This document shows, piece by piece, positions 26,544 through 36,319 of a DNA stretch of 64,000 nucleotides (its first letter is position 1; each line of letters begins with the position of its first letter). The translations under genes were made by a program, and so were the position numbers. Source of the stretch: Lysobacter arenosi (lineage in GTDB: Bacteria > Pseudomonadota > Gammaproteobacteria > Xanthomonadales > Xanthomonadaceae); the NCBI RefSeq assembly GCF_016613475.2, contig NZ_CP071517.1:1054001-1118000 (forward strand), written 5' to 3'. The notes below the pieces were generated by a model that did not search any database, had not been told where the DNA came from, and worked only from the letters and a program-made list of their open reading frames with translations.

Positions 26544-27188
26544 TCACTGCGGGCAGGCGGCCCCGCTGGCAATCCACGCGTCGACCAGCGCACCGAACTG
26601 CTTTTGCGTGCCTGGCGCCGGCGTTCGTCCACTGCCCGGATTCCACGCCCATCCGACCAGTGTGTCGGTGCCCATGTGATGGCTGATCTTGGCCAAGTCA
26701 CGGTTGCCGTTGCGCTTGAGGTCCTTCAACTGCTCGCAGATCTGGCCCAGCGATTTGCCTTGCCAGGCCATCGAGGCCGGTGCCAGCGCCCAGTGCGCGT
26801 CGCCCGGAATCGTCCGCACGGTGTCGCCCAGGGTCATCGAGTTCGACTTGCCATGGCAGCTGTTGCACGGCATGCCCGGCATGCCGTGGTTGTCGGCGCC
26901 GCCAGCCACTTCGGGCACGTGCGGATGCAGGTCGTCGCCCTGCGTGGGTGCACGTTCCACCGGATGGCAGTTGAGGCAGCGCGGATGCTGCAACACCTTG
27001 CCCGCCTCTTCGAACAGCGCGACCGAGCGCTTGCGCTGATCGTTGATGCCATCGAATTCGGAGACTTCCTTGAGTCCCGGTGCGGAAGTGGCCGATGCCG
27101 TACTGGTCGCGGCCTTCTGCGCCCAGGCGACCGCCAGGCAGGCCGTCGTGGCGACCACGATCATGGCCGCGATTGCATTACGCCTCAT
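26544..27188 (-). CDS. Dihaem cytochrome c of the Ior operon
   Basis: 214 aa with signal peptide ([23 protein letters not shown]) and two haem c motifs, CLNCH (71-75) and CNSCH (108-112). Periplasmic. It starts 11 bases inside the end of the molybdoenzyme large-subunit gene and is the third gene of that operon, so it probably takes the electrons from the enzyme and passes them to the respiratory chain. Such cytochromes are often annotated as isoquinoline 1-oxidoreductase subunits. Met axial ligand candidates are present in HGMPGMP. Confidence 0.85.
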   Translation of the reverse strand: MRRNAIAAMIVVATTACLAVAWAQKAATSTASATSAPGLKEVSEFDGINDQRKRSVALFEEAGKVLQHPRCLNCHPVERAPTQGDDLHPHVPEVAGGADNHGMPGMPCNSCHGKSNSMTLGDTVRTIPGDAHWALAPASMAWQGKSLGQICEQLKDLKRNGNRDLAKISHHMGTDTLVGWAWNPGSGRTPAPGTQKQFGALVDAWIASGAACPQ

Positions 27189-29382
27189 GTCGGCCTCCCT
27201 TCAGCAGCGCGGTGTCGATCGGCAAGTCGAAGATCCGCTTGCCGGTGGCATGGAAGATGGCATTGGTGATGGCCGGGAGTATTCCCGACGTACCGGGTTC
27301 GCCGACGCCGCCCGGATCGAGCGTGCTCGACACGATATGCACCTCCACCGGTGGCGCCTCCCGCATCCGCACCACTGGATAGCTATCGAAGTTGCTTTCG
27401 ACAATGCGTCCGTTGGCGACGGTGACCTTGCCGTACAGCGCTGCCGACAGGCCAAAGATCACCCCGCTCATCAGCTGCGCCTTGACGATGTCGGGATTGA
27501 CGGCCACGCCGCAGTCGATCGCGCAGACCACGCGTTCCACTTTCAGCTTGCCGTCCGGCGCCACGCGTACCTGCGCGACGGTCGCGAGGAAGCTGCCGAA
27601 GCCTTCCTGCACCGACATGCCCAGGCCCTGGCCCTTCTCGAGCTTGCGACCCCACCCGGCCTTCTCGGCGGCAAGGTCCACCACCGCCAGCGAGCGCGGA
27701 CTCTTGCCGAGCAGGCGCCGGCGGTATTCGACCGGGTCGACGCCGGCACGCTGCGCCAGATCATCGATGACCGACTCGACGACGAACACGTTGCGGGTAT
27801 GGCCCACGCCGCGCCAGTTGCCCACGTGCAGGCCCTCGGGCGGTTCCTGGCGCACGTAATCCACCAGCGCGTTGGGGAAGTCGTACGGTCCTGCCGCGCC
27901 GTTGACCGCGTCGTAGTCGACGCCATCCTTGAAGAAGATCGGCAGGAACACCGCCATGATCGCCGGCCCCACCACGCGGTGACGGAAGCTCACCGGCATG
28001 CCGGCGCGATCGGTGCCGACCCAGACGCGGCTGTGGTTGTGGTAGCGGAAGTAATCCTGCTGGATGTCCTCCTCGCGGCTCCACGTCACCTTCACCGGCG
28101 CATCGACGTGCTTGGCGATGCGCACGGCCTGCGTCACATAGTCGGCCTCGAGCCGTCGGCCGAAGCCACCGCCGAGCAAGTGGTTGTGGACGACGACCTT
28201 CTCCAGCGGCAACCCGGAGGCTTCTGCCGCGCGCTTCTGGGCCCGACCCAGCACCTGGCAACCGACCCAGACCTCGCAACGGTCCTTGCTCACGTGCGCG
28301 GTGCAGTTGATCGGTTCCATTGCCGCGTGCGCGAGCATGGGCTGGCGGAACGTGGCCTCGTAGGTCTTGGCGGCGCGCGCCTGCGCCACGTCGCCGACCT
28401 TGACCGCGACCACGCCTTCGCGCTCCAGTGCAGCGTCGCACTGCGCGACCAGGGCAGCGGTGTCGAGCCTGGCATTGGCGCCTTCGTTCCAGCGGATGTC
28501 GAGCGCCGCAAGGCCTTTGCGTGCAGCCCAGGTGTTGTCGGCGACCACGGCCACCAGGTCGTCGAGCACCACCACCTGCTTGACGCCGCGCACGGCCAGC
28601 GCCGGCGCCTGGTCGACACCCGCGACGCGCCCGCCAAACACTGGCGTGGCACGTATCGCGGCGAAGCGCACGCCCTTGGGCAGCGCATCGATGCCGAACT
28701 TCGCGGTGCCATTGACCTTGGCCGGTGTATCGACCCGTTTGACCGAATGGCCAACCAGCTTGTAGTCCGCGATCGGCTTCAGCGGTGCCTTCTCCGTCGG
28801 AGCGGGCAACGTCGCTGCCACCGCGACCAGATCGCCATAGCCCAGGCGCTGGTTGTTGCCGGTGTGGATGACCTGCCCGCGCTCGGTACGGCACTCGGCC
28901 GGCGACGCCTTCCAGCGCTTGGCCGCGGCCGCGACCATCAGTGAACGCGTATCGGCACCGGCCTGGCGCAGCGTCGCCCAGCTGCCCGGCAGCGAGGCTG
29001 ACCCGCCGGTGATCTGCCCGCCATAAACGGGGTGGCTGTAAAGCTTCTCGTCCGGCGGTGCATGTTCCACCGTCAGCTGGTCCATGCCGATGTCCAGCTC
29101 CTCGGCAAGCAGCTGCGCCTGCGACGTGTAAGCGCCCTGCCCCATTTCCACATAGGGCACGACCAGTGTCACCGCGCCCGTTGGGGCGATGCGTATGAAT
29201 GCGTTGGCCGCCCACGGCTGCGCACCCTTTGCCGCGCGTGCCGCGAGCGCGGGACTGTCCAGGCTGAAGCCGACGACCAGGCTGCCGCCGACCACGGCGA
29301 CGGTCTGCAGGAATGCACGGCGCGACTGGCGAAAGTCGCCAATCGCCGCGGCCAGGTGTTCGTCGCGTGGATGCGTGCTCAT
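27178..29382 (-). CDS. iorB: Isoquinoline 1-oxidoreductase-type molybdoenzyme, large subunit
   Basis: 734 aa from ATG 29382, sharing ATGA with the iron-sulfur subunit; the much longer open frame upstream is a shadow of that gene. Tat signal at the N-terminus: [14 protein letters not shown]. Xanthine-oxidase-family molybdopterin-binding segments follow, e.g. [35 protein letters not shown] and [13 protein letters not shown]. Oxidises an N-heteroaromatic or aldehyde substrate in the periplasm, probably with a molybdopterin cytosine dinucleotide. There is no separate FAD subunit gene, as expected for the IorAB type. Substrate unknown. Confidence 0.9.
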   Translation of the reverse strand: MSTHPRDEHLAAAIGDFRQSRRAFLQTVAVVGGSLVVGFSLDSPALAARAAKGAQPWAANAFIRIAPTGAVTLVVPYVEMGQGAYTSQAQLLAEELDIGMDQLTVEHAPPDEKLYSHPVYGGQITGGSASLPGSWATLRQAGADTRSLMVAAAAKRWKASPAECRTERGQVIHTGNNQRLGYGDLVAVAATLPAPTEKAPLKPIADYKLVGHSVKRVDTPAKVNGTAKFGIDALPKGVRFAAIRATPVFGGRVAGVDQAPALAVRGVKQVVVLDDLVAVVADNTWAARKGLAALDIRWNEGANARLDTAALVAQCDAALEREGVVAVKVGDVAQARAAKTYEATFRQPMLAHAAMEPINCTAHVSKDRCEVWVGCQVLGRAQKRAAEASGLPLEKVVVHNHLLGGGFGRRLEADYVTQAVRIAKHVDAPVKVTWSREEDIQQDYFRYHNHSRVWVGTDRAGMPVSFRHRVVGPAIMAVFLPIFFKDGVDYDAVNGAAGPYDFPNALVDYVRQEPPEGLHVGNWRGVGHTRNVFVVESVIDDLAQRAGVDPVEYRRRLLGKSPRSLAVVDLAAEKAGWGRKLEKGQGLGMSVQEGFGSFLATVAQVRVAPDGKLKVERVVCAIDCGVAVNPDIVKAQLMSGVIFGLSAALYGKVTVANGRIVESNFDSYPVVRMREAPPVEVHIVSSTLDPGGVGEPGTSGILPAITNAIFHATGKRIFDLPIDTALLKGGRHEA

Positions 29383-29858
29383 GACGCACTCCCCTGCCCG
29401 CCCACCTGCTGCGCCGCCAGCTTGATGGCGCCGCGGATGCGCTCGTACGTGCCGCAGCGGCAGATATTGCCGCTCATGATGCTGTCGATGTCGTTGTCGG
29501 TGGGCGCCGCATTGCCAGCAAGCAGTGCTGCCGCAGACATCAGCTGGCCGGACTGGCAGTAGCCGCACTGCACGACTTCCTTTTCCAGCCAGGCCTGCTG
29601 CAGCGCACGGCCAACCGGAACTTCGTGCAGTGCCTCGATCGTCCGCACCTCGGCATCGCCGACCGCGGCAATGGGCGTGATGCACGACCGTCTTGGCACG
29701 CCGTCGATATGCACCGTGCAGGCGCCGCACAGCGCAACGCCGCATCCGAACTTCGTGCCAGTGAGCTGCAGCACGTCGCGCAACACCCACAACAAAGGCG
29801 TGTCGTCGTCGACGTCCACGGTGTGTGGGGTCCCATTCACTTTGATCGTCGTTGGCAT
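29379..29858 (-). CDS. iorA: (2Fe-2S) subunit of the molybdoenzyme
   Basis: 159 aa. The ferredoxin-type first cluster is CGVALCGAC plus a fourth Cys at RRSC (C39, C44, C47, C59). The second, C-terminal cluster uses CGYC (98-101) and ICRCG (about 133-135). No signal peptide: in this family the small subunit is carried out with the Tat-bearing large subunit. First gene of the three-gene operon. Confidence 0.92.
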   Translation of the reverse strand: MPTTIKVNGTPHTVDVDDDTPLLWVLRDVLQLTGTKFGCGVALCGACTVHIDGVPRRSCITPIAAVGDAEVRTIEALHEVPVGRALQQAWLEKEVVQCGYCQSGQLMSAAALLAGNAAPTDNDIDSIMSGNICRCGTYERIRGAIKLAAQQVGGQGSAS

Positions 29859-29986
29859 AGCTGGCTCGCTCGCAACGGCTCAACCGGCAGGATCACGGCC
29901 AAGGCCAGGTGACCATCCTTGGGAACAGGGGTCCTCCTCCATCGACTCTGCGTAACCCGCGGCCCGCAGTGGCCACTTTCAATCCA

Positions 29987-30838
29987 TCACGTCTGCATTC
30001 GCCTGCGTGCCTGCAGCGCGTTCTGGAAAGTGCGCTTTACCGGGCCCAGTGCCTGGACGAACTCCAGCTGTTCACCTTCCGGTCCCTTGCAGTAGATCAG
30101 CGACCAGCCGTCGGACTGACCCTGCGTGATCTTGTTCGAGTTCGAGTCGAGCGGCGCCGCCTGGCGCTGCTGCTCGGTCGTCACGGTGATGACCCGATTC
30201 GCCCGGACCTGGCTCATCCCGCGGCGGGCAGACTCGGCCTCGAGGTCACGGATGAACGTGTTGAAGTCGACGTCGTCGCGCAGGTAGAAACAGATGTGCA
30301 TCGAACGCGGATAGGCCGGACTCATGTGGTCGCGGGCCTCGGCGAAGCTGTTGCCGGTCCCCATCGGCTGGTCGGCGTCGCGGTACTGCAGCAGCTCGAT
30401 CACGACGTTGTCGAACTGCACGAAACGCACGTCCAGGCGCTGCGCTCCTCCGCGCAGGTCGGGAATGCCACGGGTGCGCGGGTTGACCTTGCGCTCGCGT
30501 GCAAGGATGTCCTCGTCGGTCAACAGGGTGTTGTGGATGCGCTCGCCCTCGAAGTCGCCATCGCGCATGACCTCGTTGCCGCCGAGCACCTCGGTATAGA
30601 ACTCGAATGCGCGATCCATGTTCTGCACGGTCACGCCGAAGTGCTGGACGCCCTGCAGGCGCGCACCTATCGAACCCGGGGCAAGCTTGCGTTCGGCTTG
30701 TTGCACCATACCGGCAGCGGCCAGCTGGCCCGGCAGGGCCGCGACGGCGAGCCCGGCCATCACGGTGGCGCCGGTCGTGCGCAGGACTTCGCGACGACCT
30801 AGGTCAACCCCGGAAGCTTCTTCGGATTCTTTCATCAC
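29987..30838 (-). CDS. Tat-exported VOC/glyoxalase-fold protein
   Basis: 283 aa. N-terminal twin arginine signal [25 protein letters not shown], then a VOC domain (GVQHFGVTVQNMDRAFEFYTEVLGG) with a second beta-alpha-beta-beta unit near residues 150-250 (SMHICFYLRDDVDFNTFIRD and GPEGEQLEFVQ). Possible metal ligands are the His of VQHFG and the Glu of QLEF; the fold is used by dioxygenases, glyoxalases and isomerases. Periplasmic location is unusual. Encoded 51 bases downstream of an ABM monooxygenase gene on the same strand. Confidence 0.8.
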   Translation of the reverse strand: MMKESEEASGVDLGRREVLRTTGATVMAGLAVAALPGQLAAAGMVQQAERKLAPGSIGARLQGVQHFGVTVQNMDRAFEFYTEVLGGNEVMRDGDFEGERIHNTLLTDEDILARERKVNPRTRGIPDLRGGAQRLDVRFVQFDNVVIELLQYRDADQPMGTGNSFAEARDHMSPAYPRSMHICFYLRDDVDFNTFIRDLEAESARRGMSQVRANRVITVTTEQQRQAAPLDSNSNKITQGQSDGWSLIYCKGPEGEQLEFVQALGPVKRTFQNALQARRRMQT

Positions 30839-30889
30839 ATGCCTCCAGGCCGAAAACAGGGATTCCAGGGGATCTCAGGCGCGCATCAT

Positions 30890-31246
30890 TTACTTCTTGT
30901 CGGCGGGAACCAGTTCGGCGACAACCACAGGCAGAACGACGAACGCCTGCCGCTCGGCCAGCGAGTCGATGACGGACAGGTAATGCTTGAAATGCGGGGT
31001 TTCACGATGCGCCGCCACGGCGGCCTCGCTGCGGTAGAGCTCGTCGAGGACGAGGCGCCCCGGTCTCGCGGCGTCGTGCCAGATGTCCCAGCGCAGGTTG
31101 CCCGGCTCCTGCCGGCTCGGCGCGACCATGCCGCGCAGCAGCGTTTCCAGTGCCTGCTCCTGCCCGGGCTTGGCGGTCAGGATCGCCAGGATCTTTGCGT
31201 GGGACTCCACAACGTCCGCTCCCAGGAACCAGTCATCGATCTTCAT
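30890..31246 (-). CDS. Antibiotic biosynthesis monooxygenase (ABM) domain protein
   Basis: 118 aa single ABM domain: AKILAILTAKPGQEQALETLLRGM, then EPGNLRWDIWHDAARPGRLVLDELY and HRETPHFKHY. Family members are cofactor-free monooxygenases of polyphenols/quinols (YgiN-like) or haem-binding proteins. Precedes the VOC gene and may work in the same small-molecule pathway. Divergent from the lipoprotein gene at 31425. Confidence 0.85.
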   Translation of the reverse strand: MKIDDWFLGADVVESHAKILAILTAKPGQEQALETLLRGMVAPSRQEPGNLRWDIWHDAARPGRLVLDELYRSEAAVAAHRETPHFKHYLSVIDSLAERQAFVVLPVVVAELVPADKK

Positions 31247-31287
31247 CGTGGCCAGTTATCCGCCGCGACGCGACGCTTGAGAAGTTA

Positions 31288-31304
31288 AGAATCGTGAATT
31301 CTTG
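31288..31304. promoter_or_regulatory. Operator-like palindrome
   Basis: AAGAAT (31288-31293) and ATTCTT (31299-31304) around CGTGA, in the 178-base gap between the divergent ABM and yellow-like genes. A wider pair, GAATC (31290-31294) and GATTC (31307-31311), overlaps it. No regulator gene is adjacent. Confidence 0.4.
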
Positions 31305-31424
31305 TGATTCAACCGCTGGCCGGGCCGCGGCGGCCGGGCGATTCACGACGTTTGCCGACGCTTAACACCCTGCCTGCGGCGCACGGCGCTAGCCTCATGG
31401 CGCATCGGCAAGGACGGGAAAGCC

Positions 31425-32597
31425 ATGAAGACGAACCTGATTCTCGTAGCCGCGATACTGCTAGCGCTGGCGTCCTGTTCAAAGCAGGAACCGGCATCGC
31501 CTTCGAGTACCACTGCTGCGTCGACGCCTGCGGCTGCGCCCACCGCCGCGCCGCCCGCCTCGGCACCCGCCATCGGCCAGGTCGAGATCGTCTCCGAACT
31601 GGACATCACGCCCGGCAATGTCACAGCTTCAAAGGATGGTCGCGTGTTCGCGAGCATTCATGGCATGCGGCGAGGTCCGGTCCAGCTCATCGAAGTCACC
31701 GGCCGCAACACCTGGGTTCCCTTTCCCGACGAGAGCTGGAACGCAAAGCCAGGCTCGGGCAAGGATGTGCTGAACACGCCACACGGCGTACTCATCGACG
31801 GCAAGGACCGCTTGTGGGTGATCGATCACGGCAACTGGATGGACAAGCCACAGCCGCCCAAGCTGCTGGCGTTCGACATCAACTCGCGCAAACTCGCGTA
31901 CCGGCACGACTTCGACAAGACTGCTGCACCGGCGGGGCAGATTCTCCAGGACCTTGCCGTGGATGGTGACCGGGGATTCGTCTACGTCGCCGACTGCGGA
32001 CCCGATCCGGCCATCGTCGTCGTCGATACCAACAAGAACACCGCACGGCGCTTCCGTGGCCATCCGTCACTGCAGGCCGAAGACGTCGAGCTTGTCGTCG
32101 AGGGCAAGCCTCTGCTCTTCCCCGGTGAGGGTGGCCGCATGGGTCCGGCCCGCGTGGGCATCAATCCCATCACCCTTTCCTCGGACGGTGAGACCGTCTA
32201 CTTCGGCTCGATGAATGGCACCAGCTGGTACTCCGTGCCTGCTCGCCTCTTTCGTGAGGGCGCGAGCGACGCCGACATCGGCAAGAGCATCGCCCGCGTA
32301 GGTCCGAAGCCCTTGTCGGATGGCGCCGCCACCGATGCCGAGGGCAACCATTTCATCACCAACCTCCCCGACAACGGCATCGACATGCTGACCAGCACCG
32401 GTAAGCTGCAGCCGCTGGTCAGGGACGAGCGCTTCCTCTGGGCCGACAACGCGCACTTCGGCCAGGATTCCTGGCTGTACGTGGCGATCAACCAATTGCA
32501 CCGCAATCCGATCTTCACCGACGCCGAAGACCGCGGTCAGCCGCCCTACCTGATCGCCCGAATCTGGACCGGGACCCGTGGACAGCCGGGACGCTAG
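31425..32597 (+). CDS. Yellow/MRJP-like beta-propeller lipoprotein
   Basis: 390 aa. Signal with lipobox LASC (Cys about 18), then an Ala/Pro/Ser/Thr linker (to about residue 45). The rest is an SMP-30/major-royal-jelly-like propeller: NTPHGVLIDGKDRLWVIDHGN, FVYVADCG, VGINPITLSSDGETVYFGSMNG, DGAATDAEGNHFITN and FLWADNAHFG. Bacterial yellow-like proteins probably bind or modify small molecules outside the inner membrane. First of a run of three genes with an alpha/beta hydrolase and a DJ-1 protein. Confidence 0.8.
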   Translation: MKTNLILVAAILLALASCSKQEPASPSSTTAASTPAAAPTAAPPASAPAIGQVEIVSELDITPGNVTASKDGRVFASIHGMRRGPVQLIEVTGRNTWVPFPDESWNAKPGSGKDVLNTPHGVLIDGKDRLWVIDHGNWMDKPQPPKLLAFDINSRKLAYRHDFDKTAAPAGQILQDLAVDGDRGFVYVADCGPDPAIVVVDTNKNTARRFRGHPSLQAEDVELVVEGKPLLFPGEGGRMGPARVGINPITLSSDGETVYFGSMNGTSWYSVPARLFREGASDADIGKSIARVGPKPLSDGAATDAEGNHFITNLPDNGIDMLTSTGKLQPLVRDERFLWADNAHFGQDSWLYVAINQLHRNPIFTDAEDRGQPPYLIARIWTGTRGQPGR

Positions 32598-32619
32598 CGC
32601 TTTTGCAGGAGCAACCACC

Positions 32620-33492
32620 ATGGCCAGGCGCACGTCGCCCATCTTCCACCGCTCGGTCGAAGTCGACGGTGTCGAGGTCTTCTACCGCGAATCCGGCGAC
32701 AACAGCTCGCCGACGCTGCTGCTGGTGCATGGGTTCCCGACCAGCTCGCACATGTTTCGCAGGCTCGTTGCCGAGCTTTCGGACGCGTTCCATGTCGTCG
32801 CGCCCGACCTGCCAGGGTTCGGGTTCACGCGCGTCCCCGAGAGCCGGAACTATGTCTATACCTTCGATGCCCTGGCAGCAACGCTGCGCGCCTTCGTCGA
32901 TGCCTTGAAGCTGCACCGCTATGTGCTCTACGTATTCGACTACGGCGCACCCGTGGGTTTCAGGTTGGCGTTGGCGGCGCCGGAGCGCGTGACCGGCCTC
33001 ATCAGCCAGAATGGCAACGCGTACATGGAAGGCCTGGGCGACGCCTTCGGTCCCGTTCGCAAGTACTGGGCCGAGCCAACGCGCGAGAACCTCGACGCGC
33101 TGAGGAACGTCCTCACGCCCGAAGCGACCCGCTGGCAGTACGAGCACGGCGTGGCCGATCCGGCGCTGATCGCGCCGGAGACCTACACGCTGGACCATGC
33201 GCTGTTGCAGCGTCCGGGCAACGACGAGATCCAGCTGCAGCTCTTCCACGACTACCAGCACAACTTGACCCTGTACCCGAAGTTCCAGGAATTCATGCGC
33301 CAGGAGCAGTTGCCCACCTTGGTCATCTGGGGAAAGAACGATCCCTTCTTCATTCCGCCGGGAGCGCAGGCGTACCGGCGCGACAACCCCAACGCCCAGG
33401 TCGAACTGCTCGATACCGGGCACTTCGCCCTCGAAACCCACGCGGGCCACATCATGCGGCGGATCCGTGAGTTCTTCCTGGCCGATGGATGA
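32620..33492 (+). CDS. Alpha/beta hydrolase with Asp nucleophile
   Basis: 290 aa from ATG 32620 after CAGGAG; the GTG 42 bases upstream lies inside the previous gene. HGFPTSS oxyanion region (about 37-43), nucleophile elbow VFDYGAPVG with Asp-107, acid in WGKNDPFF and catalytic His in DTGHFALETH. An Asp nucleophile with HGxP places it with epoxide hydrolases and haloalkane dehalogenases, not with serine esterases. Cytoplasmic, no signal. Confidence 0.85.
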   Translation: MARRTSPIFHRSVEVDGVEVFYRESGDNSSPTLLLVHGFPTSSHMFRRLVAELSDAFHVVAPDLPGFGFTRVPESRNYVYTFDALAATLRAFVDALKLHRYVLYVFDYGAPVGFRLALAAPERVTGLISQNGNAYMEGLGDAFGPVRKYWAEPTRENLDALRNVLTPEATRWQYEHGVADPALIAPETYTLDHALLQRPGNDEIQLQLFHDYQHNLTLYPKFQEFMRQEQLPTLVIWGKNDPFFIPPGAQAYRRDNPNAQVELLDTGHFALETHAGHIMRRIREFFLADG

Positions 33493-33514
33493 GCAAGCGC
33501 GAAGGAGCACTGAC

Positions 33515-34189
33515 ATGACGACCAAGTACGTACTGTTCGTGGCAACGAACACGGCGGTCATCGGACCCAACAACCGGCACACCGGATTCTTCTTTCCCGA
33601 GATCGCCCATCCCTTCGAAGCGTTGGACAAGGCGGGCATCGCGGTCGAGTTCGCCAGCTTGAAAGGCGGCAAACCGCCCGAGGACGGATACGACGGCAAG
33701 GACCCGGTTCAGTCCGCTTTCCTCGAAAGCGCCGCGTATCGCAGGCTCGGCCGCAGTCGCCGCCTGCAGGACGTCGACGTGCTTGATTACGATGCGATCT
33801 TCTTCCCCGGCGGCCTCGGGCCGATGGGCGACGTGGCCACGGATGCGCTGGTCAAGAAAGCCGTTCGAACCGCATGGGATGCGGGCAAGATCGTCTCTGC
33901 CGTGTGCCACGGTCCCTGTGCCTTCCTCGGGGTGACGCTCGCCGACGGCACACCGTTGGTGAAGGGCCGAAAGCTGACCTCGTTCTCCACCGCCGAGGAG
34001 GAGAACTACGCCAAGAACGACGTGCCGTTCGACCTCGAGAGTGCACTCAGGGACGAGGGCGCGGAACATTCCTCCGCGCCGCCCTGGCAGCCGAAGCTGG
34101 TCGTCGATGGGCGGCTGATCACCGGGCAGAATCCGGCCTCGGGCCAGCTGGTCGGAGAGGCGATCGTCGAGGCGCTCCGGCACGCATAG
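33515..34189 (+). CDS. DJ-1/PfpI family protein
   Basis: 224 aa from ATG 33515 after AAGGAG. Class I glutamine-amidotransferase-like fold: FFPGGLGPMGDV and the nucleophile elbow VCHGPCAFL. Length and the TGFFFPEIAHPFEAL opening fit the type-1 glutamine-amidotransferase/Hsp31-like subgroup (glyoxalase III or deglycase-like activity is claimed for relatives). 22 bases after the hydrolase; convergent with the M13 gene. Confidence 0.88.
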   Translation: MTTKYVLFVATNTAVIGPNNRHTGFFFPEIAHPFEALDKAGIAVEFASLKGGKPPEDGYDGKDPVQSAFLESAAYRRLGRSRRLQDVDVLDYDAIFFPGGLGPMGDVATDALVKKAVRTAWDAGKIVSAVCHGPCAFLGVTLADGTPLVKGRKLTSFSTAEEENYAKNDVPFDLESALRDEGAEHSSAPPWQPKLVVDGRLITGQNPASGQLVGEAIVEALRHA

Positions 34190-34207
34190 GCGCGCCGGAG
34201 TGCCCGC

Positions 34208-36229
34208 TCACCACACCTCGCAGCGATCCGCCTGCGGCCGCACCATCGGTGCATCGGCCTTGCACTGGAATGCCTCGCGGAACTCCGGCAGGTTCGACAG
34301 CGGCCCGTTGACGCGGTACTTGGCAATCGGGTGCGGGTCGCCCTGGACCATGGTGCGCTGGGTCTCCATGCGTGTTTCATCGCCGCGCCACTGGCCCCAG
34401 GCGATGAAGAACTGCTGCTCCGGCGTGAACCCGTCGATGGTCGGTTCCGGCCCCTTGCCTTCGCGCGACTTCAGGTAACCTCGGTAGGCAAGCTTGGCGC
34501 CCGCCAGGTCGCCGATGGATTCGCCCAGCACCAGCTTGCCGTTGTGGTGCACGCCCGGCTCGATGAAGTAACCCTCGAACTGGTTGACGACGCACTGGCC
34601 CTTGGCCTGGAACTGCTTGTTGTCCTCGGGTGTCCACCAGTTGGCCAACCTGCCCTGCGCATCGAACTGAGCGCCCTGGTCGTCGAAACCGTGGCTGATC
34701 TCGTGGCCGATGACCACGCCGATCGCGCCATAGTTGACGGCGTCGGTGGCATTCACGTCGAACGCCGGCGGCTGCAGGATGCCGGCCGGGAACACGATCT
34801 CGTTCTGCAGGGGGTTGTAGTACGCGTTCGACGTCGGCGGTGTCATGCCCCAGCGGCTGCGGTCGGTCGGCTTGCCGACCTGGCTGCGATTGTCGGCGAC
34901 GTTCCAGCGCGAGGCCGCGACGAGGTTGTCCCACGCCGATCCACGCGAGATCTCCACGCCCTTGTAGTCCTTGAACTTGTCCGGGTAGCCCAGCTTGGGG
35001 AAGAACGTCGCGCGCTTTTCCAGCGCCTTCTTCTTGGTGGCCTCGTCCATCCAGTCCAGGCCGGCGATGGTGTCGTCCATCGCCGCCAGGATGTTCTTCA
35101 CCATGTCCTGCATGCGCGCCTTGGCCTCGGGCGGGAAGTACTTCTCGACGTATTTCTGGCCGAGCGCTTCGCCGAGCTGGTTGTCGGTGAGTTCAGCGCA
35201 GCGCTTCCATCGCGGCTTGATCTCGGTGGCGCCAGTGAGGAACTTGCCGTTGAAGGCGAAGTTCTCCTCGACGAACGGCTGCGACAGCGAGTCCGCTGCG
35301 GCGTTGAGCACATGCCACTTCAGGTAGGTCTTCCACTGCGGCAACGGGGTCGTCGCCAGCTCGGTCTGCACCTGCTGCAGGAACCTGGGCTGGGTCACGT
35401 TCAACGCATCGTGGGGCATGCCGGCGGTGTCGAAGTACTGCGCCCAGTCGAAGCCGGGCGTGAGCCTGGCGAGGTCGGCGAACTTCGTCGGGTTGTCCTG
35501 GAGCTTCGGGTCGCGCAGCTGCACGTTGTCGAAGGAAGCCTGCGCCAACCGCTTCTCGAAGGCGAACACGGCATCGGCATCCTGCTTCGCCTGCGCCGCG
35601 GGAATGCCGGCCAGCTCGAACATCTTCGCCACGTGCACGAGGTACTTCGCCCGCGCATCGACGAAGCGCGGCTCGCTCTTGAGGTAATAGTCGCGATCGG
35701 GCATGCCCAGGCCACCGGCATAGATATGCGCGATGGTTCGTGACGGTTCATGCAGGTCTTCGCCAGCGAAGAGCGCGAACGGCACCGCCACGCCCACGGC
35801 CTGCAGCTTGCCGATCATGCGCTGCAGGTCGTCCTTGTCCTTGATCGAATCGACCTCGGCCAACCAGGGCTGCACCGGCTTGCTGCCGAGTGCATTGACC
35901 CGCGACTCGTCCATGCATGCGGCGTAGAAGTCACCAGCGAGCTGGCCCGCGCTGCCCTTGGGCCAGTCCGTGCGCGCGGACAACTCGTTGAGGATGTCGC
36001 GCACGTGCTCCTTGTTGACTTCGCCGGACTGCCAGCGCCGGCTCCAGCGATCCATGTAGTTCGGGATCGGGTTCTGTTGCCGCCACGCGCCATTGGCGTA
36101 GTCGAAGAAGTCGGTGCAGGCATTGCCGTTGCGATTGATGTCTTCCGGATGTATCCCGTGCACCGCACCGGCCGAGGCGGTGGTGGCAGCGGCTAACAAC
36201 GCGACGAGCGGAAGGCTGGACCTGATCAC
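34208..36229 (-). CDS. M13 family metallopeptidase
   Basis: 673 aa with signal peptide (SLPLVALLAAATTASA). Neprilysin-type: N-terminal M13 domain starting GIHPEDINRNGNACTDFFDYANGAW, then NAYYNPLQNEIVFPAGILQPP, the zinc box HEISHGFDDQG (HExxH) and third ligand in ESIGDLAGAKLAY. C-terminus ends CEVW, the usual CxxW tail. Periplasmic or extracellular zinc endopeptidase. Confidence 0.95.
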   Translation of the reverse strand: MIRSSLPLVALLAAATTASAGAVHGIHPEDINRNGNACTDFFDYANGAWRQQNPIPNYMDRWSRRWQSGEVNKEHVRDILNELSARTDWPKGSAGQLAGDFYAACMDESRVNALGSKPVQPWLAEVDSIKDKDDLQRMIGKLQAVGVAVPFALFAGEDLHEPSRTIAHIYAGGLGMPDRDYYLKSEPRFVDARAKYLVHVAKMFELAGIPAAQAKQDADAVFAFEKRLAQASFDNVQLRDPKLQDNPTKFADLARLTPGFDWAQYFDTAGMPHDALNVTQPRFLQQVQTELATTPLPQWKTYLKWHVLNAAADSLSQPFVEENFAFNGKFLTGATEIKPRWKRCAELTDNQLGEALGQKYVEKYFPPEAKARMQDMVKNILAAMDDTIAGLDWMDEATKKKALEKRATFFPKLGYPDKFKDYKGVEISRGSAWDNLVAASRWNVADNRSQVGKPTDRSRWGMTPPTSNAYYNPLQNEIVFPAGILQPPAFDVNATDAVNYGAIGVVIGHEISHGFDDQGAQFDAQGRLANWWTPEDNKQFQAKGQCVVNQFEGYFIEPGVHHNGKLVLGESIGDLAGAKLAYRGYLKSREGKGPEPTIDGFTPEQQFFIAWGQWRGDETRMETQRTMVQGDPHPIAKYRVNGPLSNLPEFREAFQCKADAPMVRPQADRCEVW

Positions 36230-36319
36230 GGCAACGCCCCTTGCTGGGATGGTGCCGGCAACTATAGCGGCAGGACTTGCGCGGACCCGTCCCAGAAGTC
36301 CTGCCCGATCCGACCGGAC

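Noticed and set aside
29383..29883. Extended N-terminus of the molybdoenzyme large subunit
   Set aside because: It overlaps the iron-sulfur subunit gene in another frame; the Tat signal begins right after ATG 29382.
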